From contig CM047427.1 of assembly GCA_026168455.1 (NCBI GenBank), forward strand, positions 9,356,835-9,420,834: a DNA stretch of 64,000 bases, in the 5' to 3' direction. The stretch comes from Theocolax elegans. Its lineage: Eukaryota; Arthropoda; Insecta; Hymenoptera; Cerocephalidae. The translations under genes and the position numbers were made by a program. This document shows, one piece after another, positions 11,560 to 23,362 of this stretch; position 1 is the first letter of the stretch; the number at the start of each line of letters is the position of its first letter. The notes under the pieces were generated by a model. That model was not told the origin of the DNA, did no database searches, and was given only the letters and a program-made list of their open reading frames with translations.

Positions 11560-14500
11560 AACCTATATAAAAATTAATATTTTAATAAATTTATTAAGAA
11601 TCACATTTGTGACCTAACAGTAAAGTGTATTTTACATTTAAATATAATCCTTATATTTTATAAAAATGAAATATGTAATTTTATAAATTTAGATATAATA
11701 GTGATTGACAGTTGAAAATTTGGATTGCAAATAGTATTATAGTAAAGGTACAATAATGCTTAGATTTCTTTTGGGTGTATAATTTAAAATTCCAAAATAT
11801 AACGCTTCTTAATCAATTGTTATTTATATTGCTAGGTTGTATAAAAGTCTTTTTTATAAAAATGTTTTAATGGTGTAAAAGAGTAAGGTTTACTTGGAAT
11901 ATGTGTTACCACTTGCTAACCGATTAAAATAACTTCTGCAAGATCTTTTCGTTCAACTTTTGGTAAAATATTTTGTAATTACAGTCCGGTAGTGGATCCT
12001 AAGAGTAATTAACGTATATCTATGAGAAAAAGAGCAGCTTATAGCAAGCTGGTCAGAAAAGTGAGGTTTATTTTATTTTTTATATTTGAGTTAGAATACC
12101 AACCTTACTATTGTATTATCTACGATACACACAAAAAGTTGAAGAAATAACTTTGGAATAAATTTCAAGGTCTCTCCTTCATATTTAACACCATGCTAAT
12201 GCGTTGCTTCTCTACTACGTCCACGGTCCACGTGTGTTTTAACTGCTAATAAAATAATAACACTCGATTCTCGGAGTCTCTCTCGAGTGGTCGACCATCG
12301 ACCTTACAGCGTTATGTTAGAGGTTACGTTCGACAAAGGCATACGCGGTACGAACCACTCGTTCCGAGTTCCCAATTCTAAGAATCAAATATAAGATAAA
12401 GAAATTGCTGATCAAAAATTATTATATACACTTTTATCTTACGGCGGTTGATTTATTTACGACAAAAGCCAAAAGAAAAATTACAAGGTACTCGAGCGAG
12501 CAGAAGAGGAAGAAAAAAACGAGAGAGGAAATGAAATTGAAATCGCGTTTTGAATAATTAGAAAAAGCGCGCGAACTAGCGAGACATCGAAGCGCTCGAG
12601 TCGACGGTCTTGGCAGCGCAGTTGATCCCCAGACTCGTAGCAACGAAGATAGACCATTGCAGCTTTGCAGCTCTCGTCTCGCAAAGGCATATCTCTTTAC
12701 GATTTAACCTACAAAGTTGGAAATTCACGTCGTCAAGGAAGATCAAGATCGGATTTCGTGTCGAGGAAAAGGAAAAAAACGAGTGGTCAGGTGAGTCGAG
12801 TGTCCAATTAACCGTAAAGAACGTCTCGATGCGCTAGTTAACGAAATAGAGTGGTCCGGGGATCCTCGAGGAAAACTCACTAATATTTTCCTCCTTCGTA
12901 CGATCCAATCTGTCAAACGTCACTAGGTACTTTTCAGAATGGTTTTCTGTTCAAACGATACTTACTCGGTAGTCTAGGTTTATCAAAGCTATTTTTTTTT
13001 GTCACATAACAACGACAAGAGTGCTTTATTATAAGTCGTATATTTACTTACTTGCCTTTACTATCTCTTATCGATGATTATGTAGATTATTTATTTGTTT
13101 ACCAGAGACACATTTACATTCACTTGTGGCATTCAGGTTTATGTTATACGTTGTACTCAAAACCTTTTATTTCTATCTTTTCAGTAATACTTGCATACAT
13201 TTCTCCACAAATACTTTTTTACTAATTTAATGAATATCGTTTAATTAGTCGTTCTCTTTGATAAACTTGGTACACCAGACTGAAGGAATCTAGAATATAA
13301 AATTTAAAATTACAATAACAAATAAGTAGCGAATAAAATCTTGGAAGCTTGGAGACTGCATAGACGACAAATGATTTATTAACTCATTATCAATGCAACA
13401 AATGTAATTTACAAATGATCATTGAAGAATATCAATCTATAGATTGTTTATAAATATATCTAAGCTCGTTGATGCTTTAAATACAAGGTCCACAAATTTT
13501 ACTCTTTATTAATAATGATTTTTTTTTCTTTCGAGTCACTGGTGTAGCTGTTAGCAATAGAAAAACCATTATTTATTATAGATTATTATAAACGTATTAC
13601 CATAATTAAGAAGAAAGGGATTAGGTGAAATAAAAACGTTTCATTCTGATAGAAACAAACGTATATTTTTTAGAAGCGTATGAACACAACTTATCTAAAA
13701 TGTATATGAAAAATTAGGACGTCCGTTAATTTAAAAACTTGTCTCACTCTATCGCTCCGAAAAGCCTGACAGATCATTTTTTTTCTCTCTTATGAGCAAT
13801 TTCGCAATAGCGTCGCGCGTACACGAGTGAGTATATAGGCTCGTTTAATTACGAAATTTCATATTTCATATGTACATTGAGGTTATGTGTAACGATGTTT
13901 CCACCGTTAAAGTACCTACTTTGTTATACGGTGATGGTGATCGAAGTTGTTTGTTTTGTTGTCGAAATTTTTAAGGAAAAACCCGAGTGGATTATTTCAA
14001 AATTAGAAATAGATACATTAATTTCCTTTAAATGGAATTTTTTTGAATTTATGTAATAGGATACCAATATTGTCCGTTAAGTTTGCATATATAATTAAAT
14101 TGAACTGGTTCGTCCACGTGATTATCGAACTTTCAAACCGTTACGTAATTAATATTTAAAAATTTGACACAAATTGTTTTTCCCATAAGGCAAAATTGAC
14201 TAATTCCGAGATAAGTACTGGAAAGACGCCTCGAGTTGGAGGAAGAAGCAAAATCGGCTCGTTATTGACTGCTTTTCAATTTGTCAAAACAAGTGTTTTT
14301 AAATAATGAAGGTACTGTAACGTGTTGAAAATGTAACAAAATATACAATTACGCGCAGTGGAGTCACACGGCGATCGTTCGGATTTATTTAATTTGAATC
14401 TATGAATAAATTAAAAAATAATAGGGAACCGTGCCAACTCTCGATTACTTATTTTTCTTTTCGTCTGCGTAATACTTACATCGAATTTGGAAAAATTTGA

Positions 14501-15950
14501 ATATTATAGTGAAACGGTGGATGTGCGTTTAGAAAAGTTCAAAAATTTTGTAAATCAGACGTATCGATTTGTTTTAATAGAAAAGCGTAAAATGAAAATT
14601 CGGATCGACTAGTTTTTAATCGAAATCCATAAAAATAGTCGCGCGCACAACTGTAGAGATTATTTCTTTCACGCTCGGTCGAGTCTCCCTCGCGTATATA
14701 TACGTTACATAATTGTACGCATATACGCGGATCGCAATCGATCTATATATCTTTGCAGTTTGTCCTAGGACGAGAACGATTAATTATTGGCGATCCGTTC
14801 GACACGTTTGTTTTGTCCCATTAATTAGAAAACAATTTGGAAAAAAAAATTACGAAGTTGGAGAGGAAGGTATTTCTATTACGTGGAATTACTTACGTTT
14901 ATTGTCTCTCGTCGTATTCGTTTATCTAATCAAATTGATTGCCCCGATAACTTTTGTAACTATTATTCATTCATTCATAAGCAAAATTGTACTATTAAAA
15001 TCCATCGTTATTTAAAAGTTAGACGTGCTTATAATTTTAGAGGGTGATTAATTTAAAAAGTTTCGTTAACTAATAATATGTAACCTTCACACACCATGGT
15101 AGAAGTGGTGTTTCATTTAATAAGTAATATACACATAGTTTTAGTGGAAATAGGCAACAATAACGCGTTCATTTTTGGCGCTTTGTTCATGAAACGTTTT
15201 ATCTCACATTTGGAGTAAACTGTGTTCTGACTGTCAATAGATAAAGTTAAAGTATAATTCTAACCTGCAAAAGTTCTTGTAAACTGAATTTTTAAGTTTA
15301 AAAAAATAATTAGAACTATTTATGAGATTTGAATATCTACCAGAGTACTATTATTTGCTGTACGATACGATTTTACATGATTATTTTATCCTTCTTGAGA
15401 GAATAGAAGGTCGCATTGAGGTAAAGCAATAGCGTGTTATATTATTTAATTGCGGTATCAAATTTATACATCAATCACTTTGAATAAGTGTAACAACCAT
15501 TAAGAAATGAATTACATGATAATACATTTATGTACTTCAAATTTTGTTGGATTTTACATAAACAAATTAAGTACTCCATCAATATTTAATAGAACATCCG
15601 ATTAACAGGATGTCGGACCCAAATTACAGGAATCTGCATCTATCAACCTAAAAACTATATCTAAAATATTAAATTAAAAATCTGAACAAAATTTATACGG
15701 AAAGCTTAAAATATGAGGAAGTGTCATCGTTTTCATTTTTTTAAAGAAAAAATTACTTTTTAACTAATACTTGAATAAACAATTTCGGTAATCATTAATT
15801 AAAAAGGCATAAATTTTCAACTCAAATCATAATTAAATTATATATTTTAAAATATGAAATAATTTGAGTATATTATTTTAAAAATGCCTAAGGGATTGAT
15901 TATAAAGAAAAGTAAAAAGTGACCATTTTTTGAGTCCAACTTCCCCTTAA
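11560..15950. other. Intergenic DNA upstream of NMD3 with a CpG-richer patch
   Basis: 11560-12200 is AT-rich and should hold the NMD3 promoter, though no core motif stands out. 12220-12850 is clearly richer in CpG and has a good splice donor (TCAG|GTGAGT at 12789-12795, + strand), so it could be a non-coding first exon of an unknown transcript. 12900-15950 shows no coding exon I can support; the 100-codon ORF at 14713-15015 is AT-rich and lacks coding character. Confidence 0.4.
12600..12789 (+). other. Possible non-coding first exon ending in a strong donor
   Basis: A CpG-rich stretch ends at TCAG followed by GTGAGTCGAG, a near-consensus 5' splice site. No ORF in it looks coding. If transcribed, the partner exon would lie downstream, and I could not identify it. 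Start is arbitrary. Confidence 0.2.
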
Positions 15951-15956
15951 ACCATA

Positions 15957-16206
15957 CACTGAGAAATTCTTGGGGCATCTTCTGAACTTATGTGAAGGAC
16001 AAATGCGGTACATTACGTTTAGTACAGTAGCTCTCCTAGTTTTGGGAGCTCCGCTATCCTAAATTACGAAAAAGTGTTTTGTTTTGCGACTACAGCGCCA
16101 GTTTTGAACGGTTCTTATACCATTTTAGGGCAGCAGCCGTCCTAAATATCATACGAATACACGAATAATGTAGTTGGACATCGGGTGCCCCAAGAATTTT
16201 TCAGTG
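15957..16206. mobile_element. 250-bp MITE with CACTGA terminal repeats (family A, copy 1)
   Basis: Left end CACTGAGAAATTCTTGGGGC matches the reverse complement of the right end CACTGAAAAATTCTTGGGGC at 19 of 20 positions. TA flanks both ends (15955-15956, 16207-16208), the target duplication of Tc1/mariner elements. No ORF. Its outermost ten bases equal those of the element at 37711. Confidence 0.8.
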
Positions 16207-17084
16207 TATATTTTAGATGAATCGAAGTTACTACCGTTTATATATATATACAATATTTTAACTCGCATTGTACCTGGAAACTTGGAAAAGTCTCTCGACG
16301 TTACAGAACAATTATTCTTATAACAGAAGCTTATTCAAAAAAAAGTTTTATAATTTCAATATTTAAGCCAAAGATGCTAGGAGACGGGTAAACGAAGGAA
16401 CTTGTGACGCCGTTGTGCGAAGCAATTTCGCAGTTCATATAGTGATCGTAATTTAATCGTAAGAATCTCGATACGTAAATTGATATAGCGCACATATGCT
16501 CTTGTACTCTTACAATTGTTTACATTTTAGTTTCCTATATATTTTTCAAGATTTTCCCTTTTTTTTCATTAAATGGCCACTTGAAATAGTATTTTAAATT
16601 ATTGACCTCCACTATTTGATGGAGTTAACCTTATCTTGTTAATGGTATTATTTTTTTTTAATTTCCATGGACGTGCACATAATTTTCTTATAAAAGTCGT
16701 CGCGAAATTTGATATAGTTGGGAACACGTGGATCTATATATTTTCTACTATTTTTTGGTTAGTTTTGTCATATGAGCTTTAAGTGTTTCAATGAATAATA
16801 TTTCTAAGGGGACGCATTTGAAAAATTATTGAGAGTATATACGAATTTTTATTGTACCGTGCAATCGATGCGTTTAAAGAAAATTAAATTCTGGTTCGAG
16901 ATGCATTGAAATCTCCTTTCGGGAATCATCCTCGCGGATCTGAAATCGTGCAGCATTGACTTTGCCGTCGTACGAGATAGCCGAACAATTATGCCTATAA
17001 CTCCGTCAAACGATTCGGCCGTGGCCTAAGTTGACAGCAATTTAAAGTCGACTCTTCATTCCCCATTGAGTCACGATACTTACG

Positions 17085-17144
17085 TCGCGCAAACAAAAGA
17101 CGCCGATTTCTAAGAGCCTAAACCGCACCGGTTGACCGTCCATC
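17085..17144 (-). CDS. Candidate short coding exon with perfect donor
   Basis: On the - strand an ATG with a purine at -3 starts a 20-codon run (MDGQPVRFRLL...CLRD) that ends exactly at GTAAGTATC, a near-ideal 5' splice site. Codon third positions are G/C-rich compared with the flanking DNA. I found no partner exon downstream on the - strand, so this may be a chance match. Not recognised as a known family. Confidence 0.2.
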
Positions 17145-17396
17145 TCCGTTCTCTCGCAAAAATACCGAGCGTCCAAAATGTTAGAATAAATAACGTTGGA
17201 TATTATCCGGAAATAAATTAAATTACTAAAAAATGCAAGATCCAAGCTGCAATAATATTTTTTTTCTTGCGACGCTAGCTAATGGGATAAATAATCGGAA
17301 GGCTGAGATTGTTAATAAAATGTTTAGACAATAATTAAACGTGTTATTTACCAGAAAGAGGAAGTAACTGACTGCGCGTGTCTAACTTATTCCCTC

Positions 17397-17397
<1 letters not shown>

Positions 17398-17451
<54 letters not shown>

Positions 17452-17458
17452 ATATATA
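17398..17458. repeat. (TA)n microsatellite at left end of the palindrome
   Basis: About 60 bases of alternating T and A with one phase slip near 17440. It directly abuts the left arm of the large inverted repeat and is mirrored by another TA run at the right arm. Confidence 0.9.
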
Positions 17459-19110
17459 GGTGGTTCTCTGTGACATCGAAGATGAAAAAAATAAATATTG
17501 CTATAACTGTGGGAATATGTTTTAGAGGTATCCAGTAGTTCTCCTGAATTTTTTCAGATTTTTTCTGGGCCATTATTTTAAGTTACAGAGAGTCAAAGTT
17601 GACATTTTAGCACTTTTTTGCATTATATGCCCATTTTCATGAATTTTTAGCTCCCAGGGGATGCATTTTTCACTAAAAATATAAGTATGACTTTTTTTGT
17701 AAAATTTTCCGAACTTTTCATTAAAAATACTTCTAAAGACATAAATGTATGCTGTCACACTCTTGTAAGCCATTTAAACCTTAAATAGTGAAAATCAGCA
17801 ATTCTGCTCCGGACTCTGGTAACCTAATACTGTCTAAAAGATGTCTTTTTATAGTCAGAAACTGCCTAAAAATTTCCAGAGTGGGTCTAAATCATTAAGA
17901 TCACTTATGGTCAAAATATCCGGGAAAAGTGCCCGAAATATTAATAGAAATGTATATTTGTTGCCTTATAACGATGAATCTATTACCATGATCATTGCAA
18001 AAAAATTTGTGCACTTACCTTGGAATGGTAGAAAAGTATCTCCACTTGTTTCGGTATCCATCTAATCCCCTGTAAGCTGCTAAAAATACAAATATTATTA
18101 TAAAATTATAAAAAATTATTTTTTAAACATTTATAATGCTGGATTTTTAGTTTTACATCCCTTACAAGAATTATAATACTAATCTGAAGGATTACTATAA
18201 ATATATAAACATCATTATTACAATAACTGAATATACGTATTTAATACAAAAGATATATAAATAAATCGGATATATAATTATAATGAATAATATGATAACG
18301 TGACAGTGACAAGTTTGTGAAATCTAAACAATGTATTGTTGAATAATAATAATAATAATGTTGATACTTTTATAGTAATCCTTCAGATTAATATTATAAT
18401 TCTTGTAAAGGATGTAAAACTAAAAATTCAGCATTATAAATGTTTAAAAAATAATTTTTTATAATTTTATAATAATATTTGTATTTTTAGCAGCTTACAG
18501 GGGATTAGATGGATACTGAAACAAGTGGAGATACTTTTCTACCATTCCAAGGTAAGTGCATAAATTTTTTTGCAATGATCATGCTACTAGATTCATCGTT
18601 ATAAGGCAACAAATATACATTTCTATTAATATTTCGGGCACTTTTCCCGGATATTTTGACCATAAGTGATCTTAATGATTTAGACCCACTCTGGAAATTT
18701 TTAGGCAGTTTCTGACTATAAAAAGACATCTTTTAGACAGTATTAGGTTACCAGAGTCCGGAGCAGAATTGCTGATTTTCACTATTTAAGGTTTAAATGG
18801 CTTACAAGAGTGTGACAGCATACATTTATGTCTTTAGAAGTATTTTTAATGAAAAGTTCGGAAAATTTTACAAAAAAAGTCATACTTATGTTTTTAGTGA
18901 AAAATGCATCCCCTGGGAGCTAAAAATTCATGAAAATGGGCATATAATGCAAAAAAGTGCTAAAATGTCAACTTTGACTCTCTGTAACTTAAAATAATGG
19001 CCCAGAAAAAATCTGAAAAAATTCAGGTGAACTACTGGATACCTCTAAAACATATTCCCACAGTTATAGCAATATTTATTTTTTTCATCTTCGATGTCAC
19101 AGAGAACCAC

Positions 19111-19112
<2 letters not shown>
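17459..19112. mobile_element. 1.65-kb palindromic (foldback-like) element with 742-bp arms
   Basis: Left arm 17459-18200 and right arm 18371-19112 are near-identical inverted copies around a 170-bp AT-rich spacer. Both arms carry mirror ORFs of 74 and 66-68 codons that differ at only one or a few residues (for example 17841-18065 + versus 18505-18729 -). These ORFs match no family I know and are probably shadows of the repeat. The outermost bases are GGTGGTTCTCTGTGACATCG and each end runs into a TA microsatellite, which may be expanded TA target duplication or preferred target. No transposase is encoded, so if mobile it is non-autonomous. The high arm identity implies recent origin or gene conversion between arms. 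Confidence 0.75.

Positions 19113-19167
<55 letters not shown>
19113..19167. repeat. (TA)n microsatellite at right end of the palindrome
   Basis: About 55 bases of pure TA, the mirror of the run at 17398-17458. Confidence 0.9.
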
Positions 19168-19170
<3 letters not shown>

Positions 19171-19526
19171 GAATTAATTCATTTGAGACTTTATGTACGA
19201 TAATATAATAATATTGATTTATCTGCTGCATACTACAAGATTTATATCGTCGTATTGTTAAAAAATTAATACGAAAATACACATAAATAAACAATTTGAT
19301 TAACGCAATACTTTTAAGTGTAATATCAATTATTATAAACATTCTTTATTGCGACATAATTTTGTACTGACCATTAGGTACATTATTAAGTAAATTTTGA
19401 GCAAATTTCCCAGAGACATTAAAGTACGTTATCGTCTATAAATCAGGCAAGCAACAGCACGACAGTCTTTCACATTCTTCGTTTGTTTTTCGTGACGCAG
19501 CCACCGACGATAGGATCATCCGAATC

Positions 19527-20648
19527 ATGAGCAATGAGGAACCTTTATCCAAGAAGCCAAAGTCCGAAGTCTCGAAGATTAAACTTGGATGGAAACCGAA
19601 ACCAATTCTCGCGGAGGAGCTGATTCGATCACCCGTCCTTGAAAAATCATTCATCGGTGTTCTCAAGGAAAAGCGGTACATATCTCAGGCGATAGCGTGT
19701 CTGGCTAATTTCCTACCGAATCCCCAACACCTGAAACGTTGTTCAGGCTTGAAAATATATCTTGCACCTATTGCCAAATCGAATGGAGATGCGGAGGAGC
19801 TCAAAGCTTTAATGCTTCGAAGTGGATTTGACTTATCCATTCTAGAAGATGATTTTCTAATTGCCGAAGTGCCTTCGACACCTCCTAGAACGAAATCGCA
19901 AATGTCCGAGGTTTCCAAATTTTGGCCAGTGAACTTTCATCCGGATCAAAGTTTGGAAGCTGTGATCTCGGGCGCGGTGTTCGAACACGACCAACTGACC
20001 TCCCTAGAAGCTTGCATGCGTCTAGTCATTTCAGCCGCTGAAATTGCAGCTACCGGCACGAAGGAATGCAATGGTAGTGCCTTGATAGTCGATCCTATCG
20101 AAGGTAAGATCTTGTCGATCGCAGCTGCGTCTATCGATCGACATCCGATGTGGCACGCCTCGATGCTAGCTGTGGATCTAGTGGCAAAGCACCAAGGTGG
20201 TGGTTGTTGGACTCTATCGGATGACACTGAAAACCAAGTCAGCCAAAACAAGAGGATGAACGAAAACGTACTGCCTTTGGTTTACCCCAATTCCTTATCC
20301 GAATTGGAGCAACCGAAAAATTCCACATTAGTCTTTGCAACGAAGGATAAGCAAATCAATATGAGTAGGGAGCGAGTCGATGATGAAAAATGTGGACCTT
20401 ACTTATGCACGGGCTACTGGGTGATCCTCCTACAAGAGCCTTGCCCGCTTTGCGCAATGGCGTTACTGCATTCGCGAGTTTCGAGGATATTTTATGGAGC
20501 ACCGAATCCCAATACTGGAATCCTTGGCAGTCGAGTTACTTTACATTCGGTTCCAGGGTTAAATCATCGATATCAAGTTTGGGGAGGAGTTTTGGAAGAC
20601 GAATGCACAAGGGCGCTCGAAAAGTGTCGTATCTTGGATGTTTCTTAA
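19527..20648 (+). CDS. ADAT3: tRNA-specific adenosine deaminase subunit ADAT3 (Tad3)
   Basis: An intronless 373-codon ORF, near the ~350 aa typical of ADAT3. With the catalytic partner ADAT2 it forms the heterodimer that converts A34 to inosine in the anticodon of several tRNAs, allowing wobble decoding. The C-terminal cytidine/deoxycytidylate deaminase fold is clear: H210 in WHASML, then EPCPLCAM with C306 and C309 as the other zinc ligands, then HSRVSRIFYGAPNP and the ADAT3-typical LNHRYQVWGGVLEDEC tail. The proton-shuttle glutamate of active deaminases (HAE) is replaced: the motif reads HAS, so this subunit is expected to be structural. The N-terminal ~150 residues are the less conserved tRNA-binding part. 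An insert at about 226-285 separates the two zinc half-sites. I chose the ATG at 19527 as the first of the frame. Confidence 0.95.
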   Translation: MSNEEPLSKKPKSEVSKIKLGWKPKPILAEELIRSPVLEKSFIGVLKEKRYISQAIACLANFLPNPQHLKRCSGLKIYLAPIAKSNGDAEELKALMLRSGFDLSILEDDFLIAEVPSTPPRTKSQMSEVSKFWPVNFHPDQSLEAVISGAVFEHDQLTSLEACMRLVISAAEIAATGTKECNGSALIVDPIEGKILSIAAASIDRHPMWHASMLAVDLVAKHQGGGCWTLSDDTENQVSQNKRMNENVLPLVYPNSLSELEQPKNSTLVFATKDKQINMSRERVDDEKCGPYLCTGYWVILLQEPCPLCAMALLHSRVSRIFYGAPNPNTGILGSRVTLHSVPGLNHRYQVWGGVLEDECTRALEKCRILDVS

Positions 20649-20737
20649 CTATTTTAAGCCTTTAAGCAAATGCACAATCTTGTGGATAGTTTGATAGGAG
20701 GTTAAAGATATATATTTACATTACGTTATTGCAGTGT

Positions 20738-20743
20738 AATAAA
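20738..20743 (+). terminator. Polyadenylation signal of ADAT3
   Basis: AATAAA 90 bases after the ADAT3 stop, followed within 30 bases by a TTG/TTGT-rich stretch. Confidence 0.55.
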
Positions 20744-20759
20744 ATTTTGTCACACTACG

Positions 20760-22065
20760 ATTGCTTAATTGTAACAGTCTTTTGTTATTGACACGCATAC
20801 GATTATGTAAATGTAAATAGATATGCGGCTTTCAACTTTACAATTTGTAATTTTCCCCAACAAATCATTAAAAAACTTCATTCACAATTATCACGACGTT
20901 AACTATTAAAGAGAATGTTGATAAATATAATAAATATTGATTAACTCATTACCAATGATTTTATAAAATGTTTATATTTTTGACGTTTAGACGATTAAAA
21001 TTTTTATTTTATTGTATGTTCAGATATTTAATAATATTACTATTTATCATAAAATCAATTGATTTATTAATATCATCATCTTAATAAAATTATATATAAT
21101 TACGAGTGAAAAGGCGTTTTATACAACGATTTACACCTCAAAATAGTTTACGTTTCAAATTATCGTTACTCAAATTTTCTTCTTATACGTAATTATCATC
21201 AAACGGATTTTTGTTTATAACTACTATTAATTTACGCAATTAGCATTAACAACCGTTATATTTCCCACTACTTAAATTAAGTTATATTCTAAGTTTTACC
21301 TGCTACGTACGTTAAATTCTATCTCAATAAAAAAGTATCGATACATCGGAAAGCTGCAACCGGTTTTTCAGCTTAGCGCATGTATATCAATGCGTCATTC
21401 GAAATATTATTATTCCACCTCAATAATTTTGGTCTGCAGATGTACTTTGCAAACCTTCGTACGTTTATTATATAAGTGCCTACATTTTAAATAATTAATG
21501 ATAGGTTTATTTATTATGTAATTAATAATGTTAATATAAAATTACATTTCCATAGGCAATTTCTTTAATAATAACCAGTCGAGTAGCGACTAGTTATTCA
21601 AAAAAGTAAATAAAATCATTATACTATGTACACGCGAATTACTCGTGAATAAATCGTTAATTTCAAAATCAGCCTCTAAATATATAAATTTTTGCACTAC
21701 GACGATTGTTACACTGAATAATAATTTGACGAATTCAATAAAATACTTGTTTGAATAGTTTCACAAACAAACAAACCATTGTTAAAAAGTAATAAATATT
21801 TCTTAGTTATTGTCTTCGGATACCTTTGAATTAAAATTTTATTCGATCTTAATAAAGTTCAATTTATAAACATTTGTTTACGACTGTTAAGCAAATATTT
21901 TATAGAATTCACTCAATTTTTTCAGTGGTACAATGATTGTGTGTACTTAGTAAATGAATTTGCACCTGGGGTTGAGTTATTGACTATTAAAATTTAGAAA
22001 AAACAATCGAGAAACTCGGAGAGTAGCTTTGTAAGCTTTTTACCAGATGCAAATATTTAGAACAT
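20760..22065. other. AT-rich intergenic DNA, no gene seen
   Basis: No coding exon, repeat or CpG-rich patch that I can support lies between the ADAT3 3' end and the first duplicated unit. Confidence 0.6.
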
Positions 22066-23335
22066 TATCTTCGATAAAATCAAATCCGTTAATATCTGGA
22101 ATGCTTATCGCGATATTTGTACGTCGGTTCAAGTTAATATTCCATTCGCCCGTGATGGACAAATATACCCGGAGGCAATAAACAATAAATACGTAATGCC
22201 ATTTAAAATGAAATGTATTTAGGAGCATTAGAATTTGTAAATACGTGCAAATGTTGAAATTTTATCAAATCTAGTGAACAATTTATATTAACGTCCGGTT
22301 GTGGAAATTTTAACAACACCAGCCGGATGGCTATATAGGTTTATGCGAGATACTTGGGAAAAACTACATAAGAATTTGACAAGGGTGTTGTTCAAAACTG
22401 CACGTTTAACCAGTGCTTGTACGCGATATTAAAAAATTGTTGAAGCAACAAAGAGGAACGGCGAATGTATCAGGGGGAGACTGCGAGATGTAAGCGCTGT
22501 GTGCCGAGTCGCGCGTTGCTGCTCGATGTAGGCTACGACGCTGATTCGTCAATTTGGAAGAATCAGCTAATCAGCGAGCCAGTTTACGAGTGGTATAATG
22601 CACAGCGCGACGCAGCGGTTATGTGTACGTTGCCCCTAAATGTGGACCCGGACTACCACTCGGATAGAATGGACAATACGCCTAGACCAATTTTCTCGAG
22701 AGGAGATAACATGTACTCGCGACGCTAATAATTACCTCTTAATTTATTAATTTTGTACATCGTTCTTATATCCGAATTTGGCTTCGAAAACGTCGTTTAG
22801 TTTTTTATACGGAAAAGCAATAGATATTGTAACTTATGGTATATTAGATTAAGGAGATATGGTATTCGGAAATATGTGATTCGTACTTTATATTCACATG
22901 GGGAATAATTTTTCAATTTAATTTTCATTAACAAAGCGATATTTTTCGTTAAAGTAGTTCCATCTGATTCTTTCGCACGTTGTAAACTATAAACTTACGA
23001 ATTGTGTTTAGATTTTTTTTAAGGGGATGTCGCATCTTCATTTAAAATACACACTTACCGACGTTAACTAATTTTTCAAATTTATCATTCAATTTTCATA
23101 TTTGTTCAACTGTATGAGTTAAGGCACATTCAAATAAAAATTAAAAACTGTATTTGAAAAATCAAACACAGAAATCTGTAATCTGTACGGACTCACCTAA
23201 ATAATTATTGATGTAATTTTTGTATTGAAACTGGTAGATCCCTATAATTTAGATCCGACATCCTCCCAAAATAGAAAAGCACAAAACTTCTTGCCAAAAT
23301 TATCAATTAAATTATCATTTATATACCCTGGTAGA
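22066..23335. repeat. Duplicated unit A, copy 1 (~1.27 kb)
   Basis: Matches 23694-24956 in direct orientation, almost base for base over the whole length. Differences seen are a one-base indel near the left edge and several changes in the last 80 bases. The 264-bp ORF inside is identical in protein sequence in both copies. Confidence 0.9.
22465..22728 (+). CDS. Hypothetical 87-codon ORF, copy 1
   Basis: The frame is closed upstream by a TGA eight codons before the ATG and ends in TAA. Base composition (CpG-containing, GC-rich third positions) stands out from the AT-rich flanks and suggests genuine coding sequence. The product has four cysteines (two in RCKRC), a central VYEWYNAQRDAAVMC stretch and a C-terminus rich in Asp, Arg and Pro; there is no signal peptide or membrane segment. 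Just upstream a separate frame (ending at the TAA before 22435) encodes RFMRDTWEKLHKNL-like sequence that also looks coding, so this may be the last exon of a spliced gene: a possible acceptor is TATCAG at 22468-22473. I do not recognise the family. Confidence 0.4.
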   Translation: MYQGETARCKRCVPSRALLLDVGYDADSSIWKNQLISEPVYEWYNAQRDAAVMCTLPLNVDPDYHSDRMDNTPRPIFSRGDNMYSRR

Positions 23336-23362
23336 ATTTTAAATATCAAAAATGGGCTTGAA

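Noticed and set aside
17573..18997. 66- and 74-codon ORFs in the palindrome arms as real genes
   Set aside because: They occur as mirror pairs because of the inverted repeat, have AT-rich codons and no known domain; no transposase motif.
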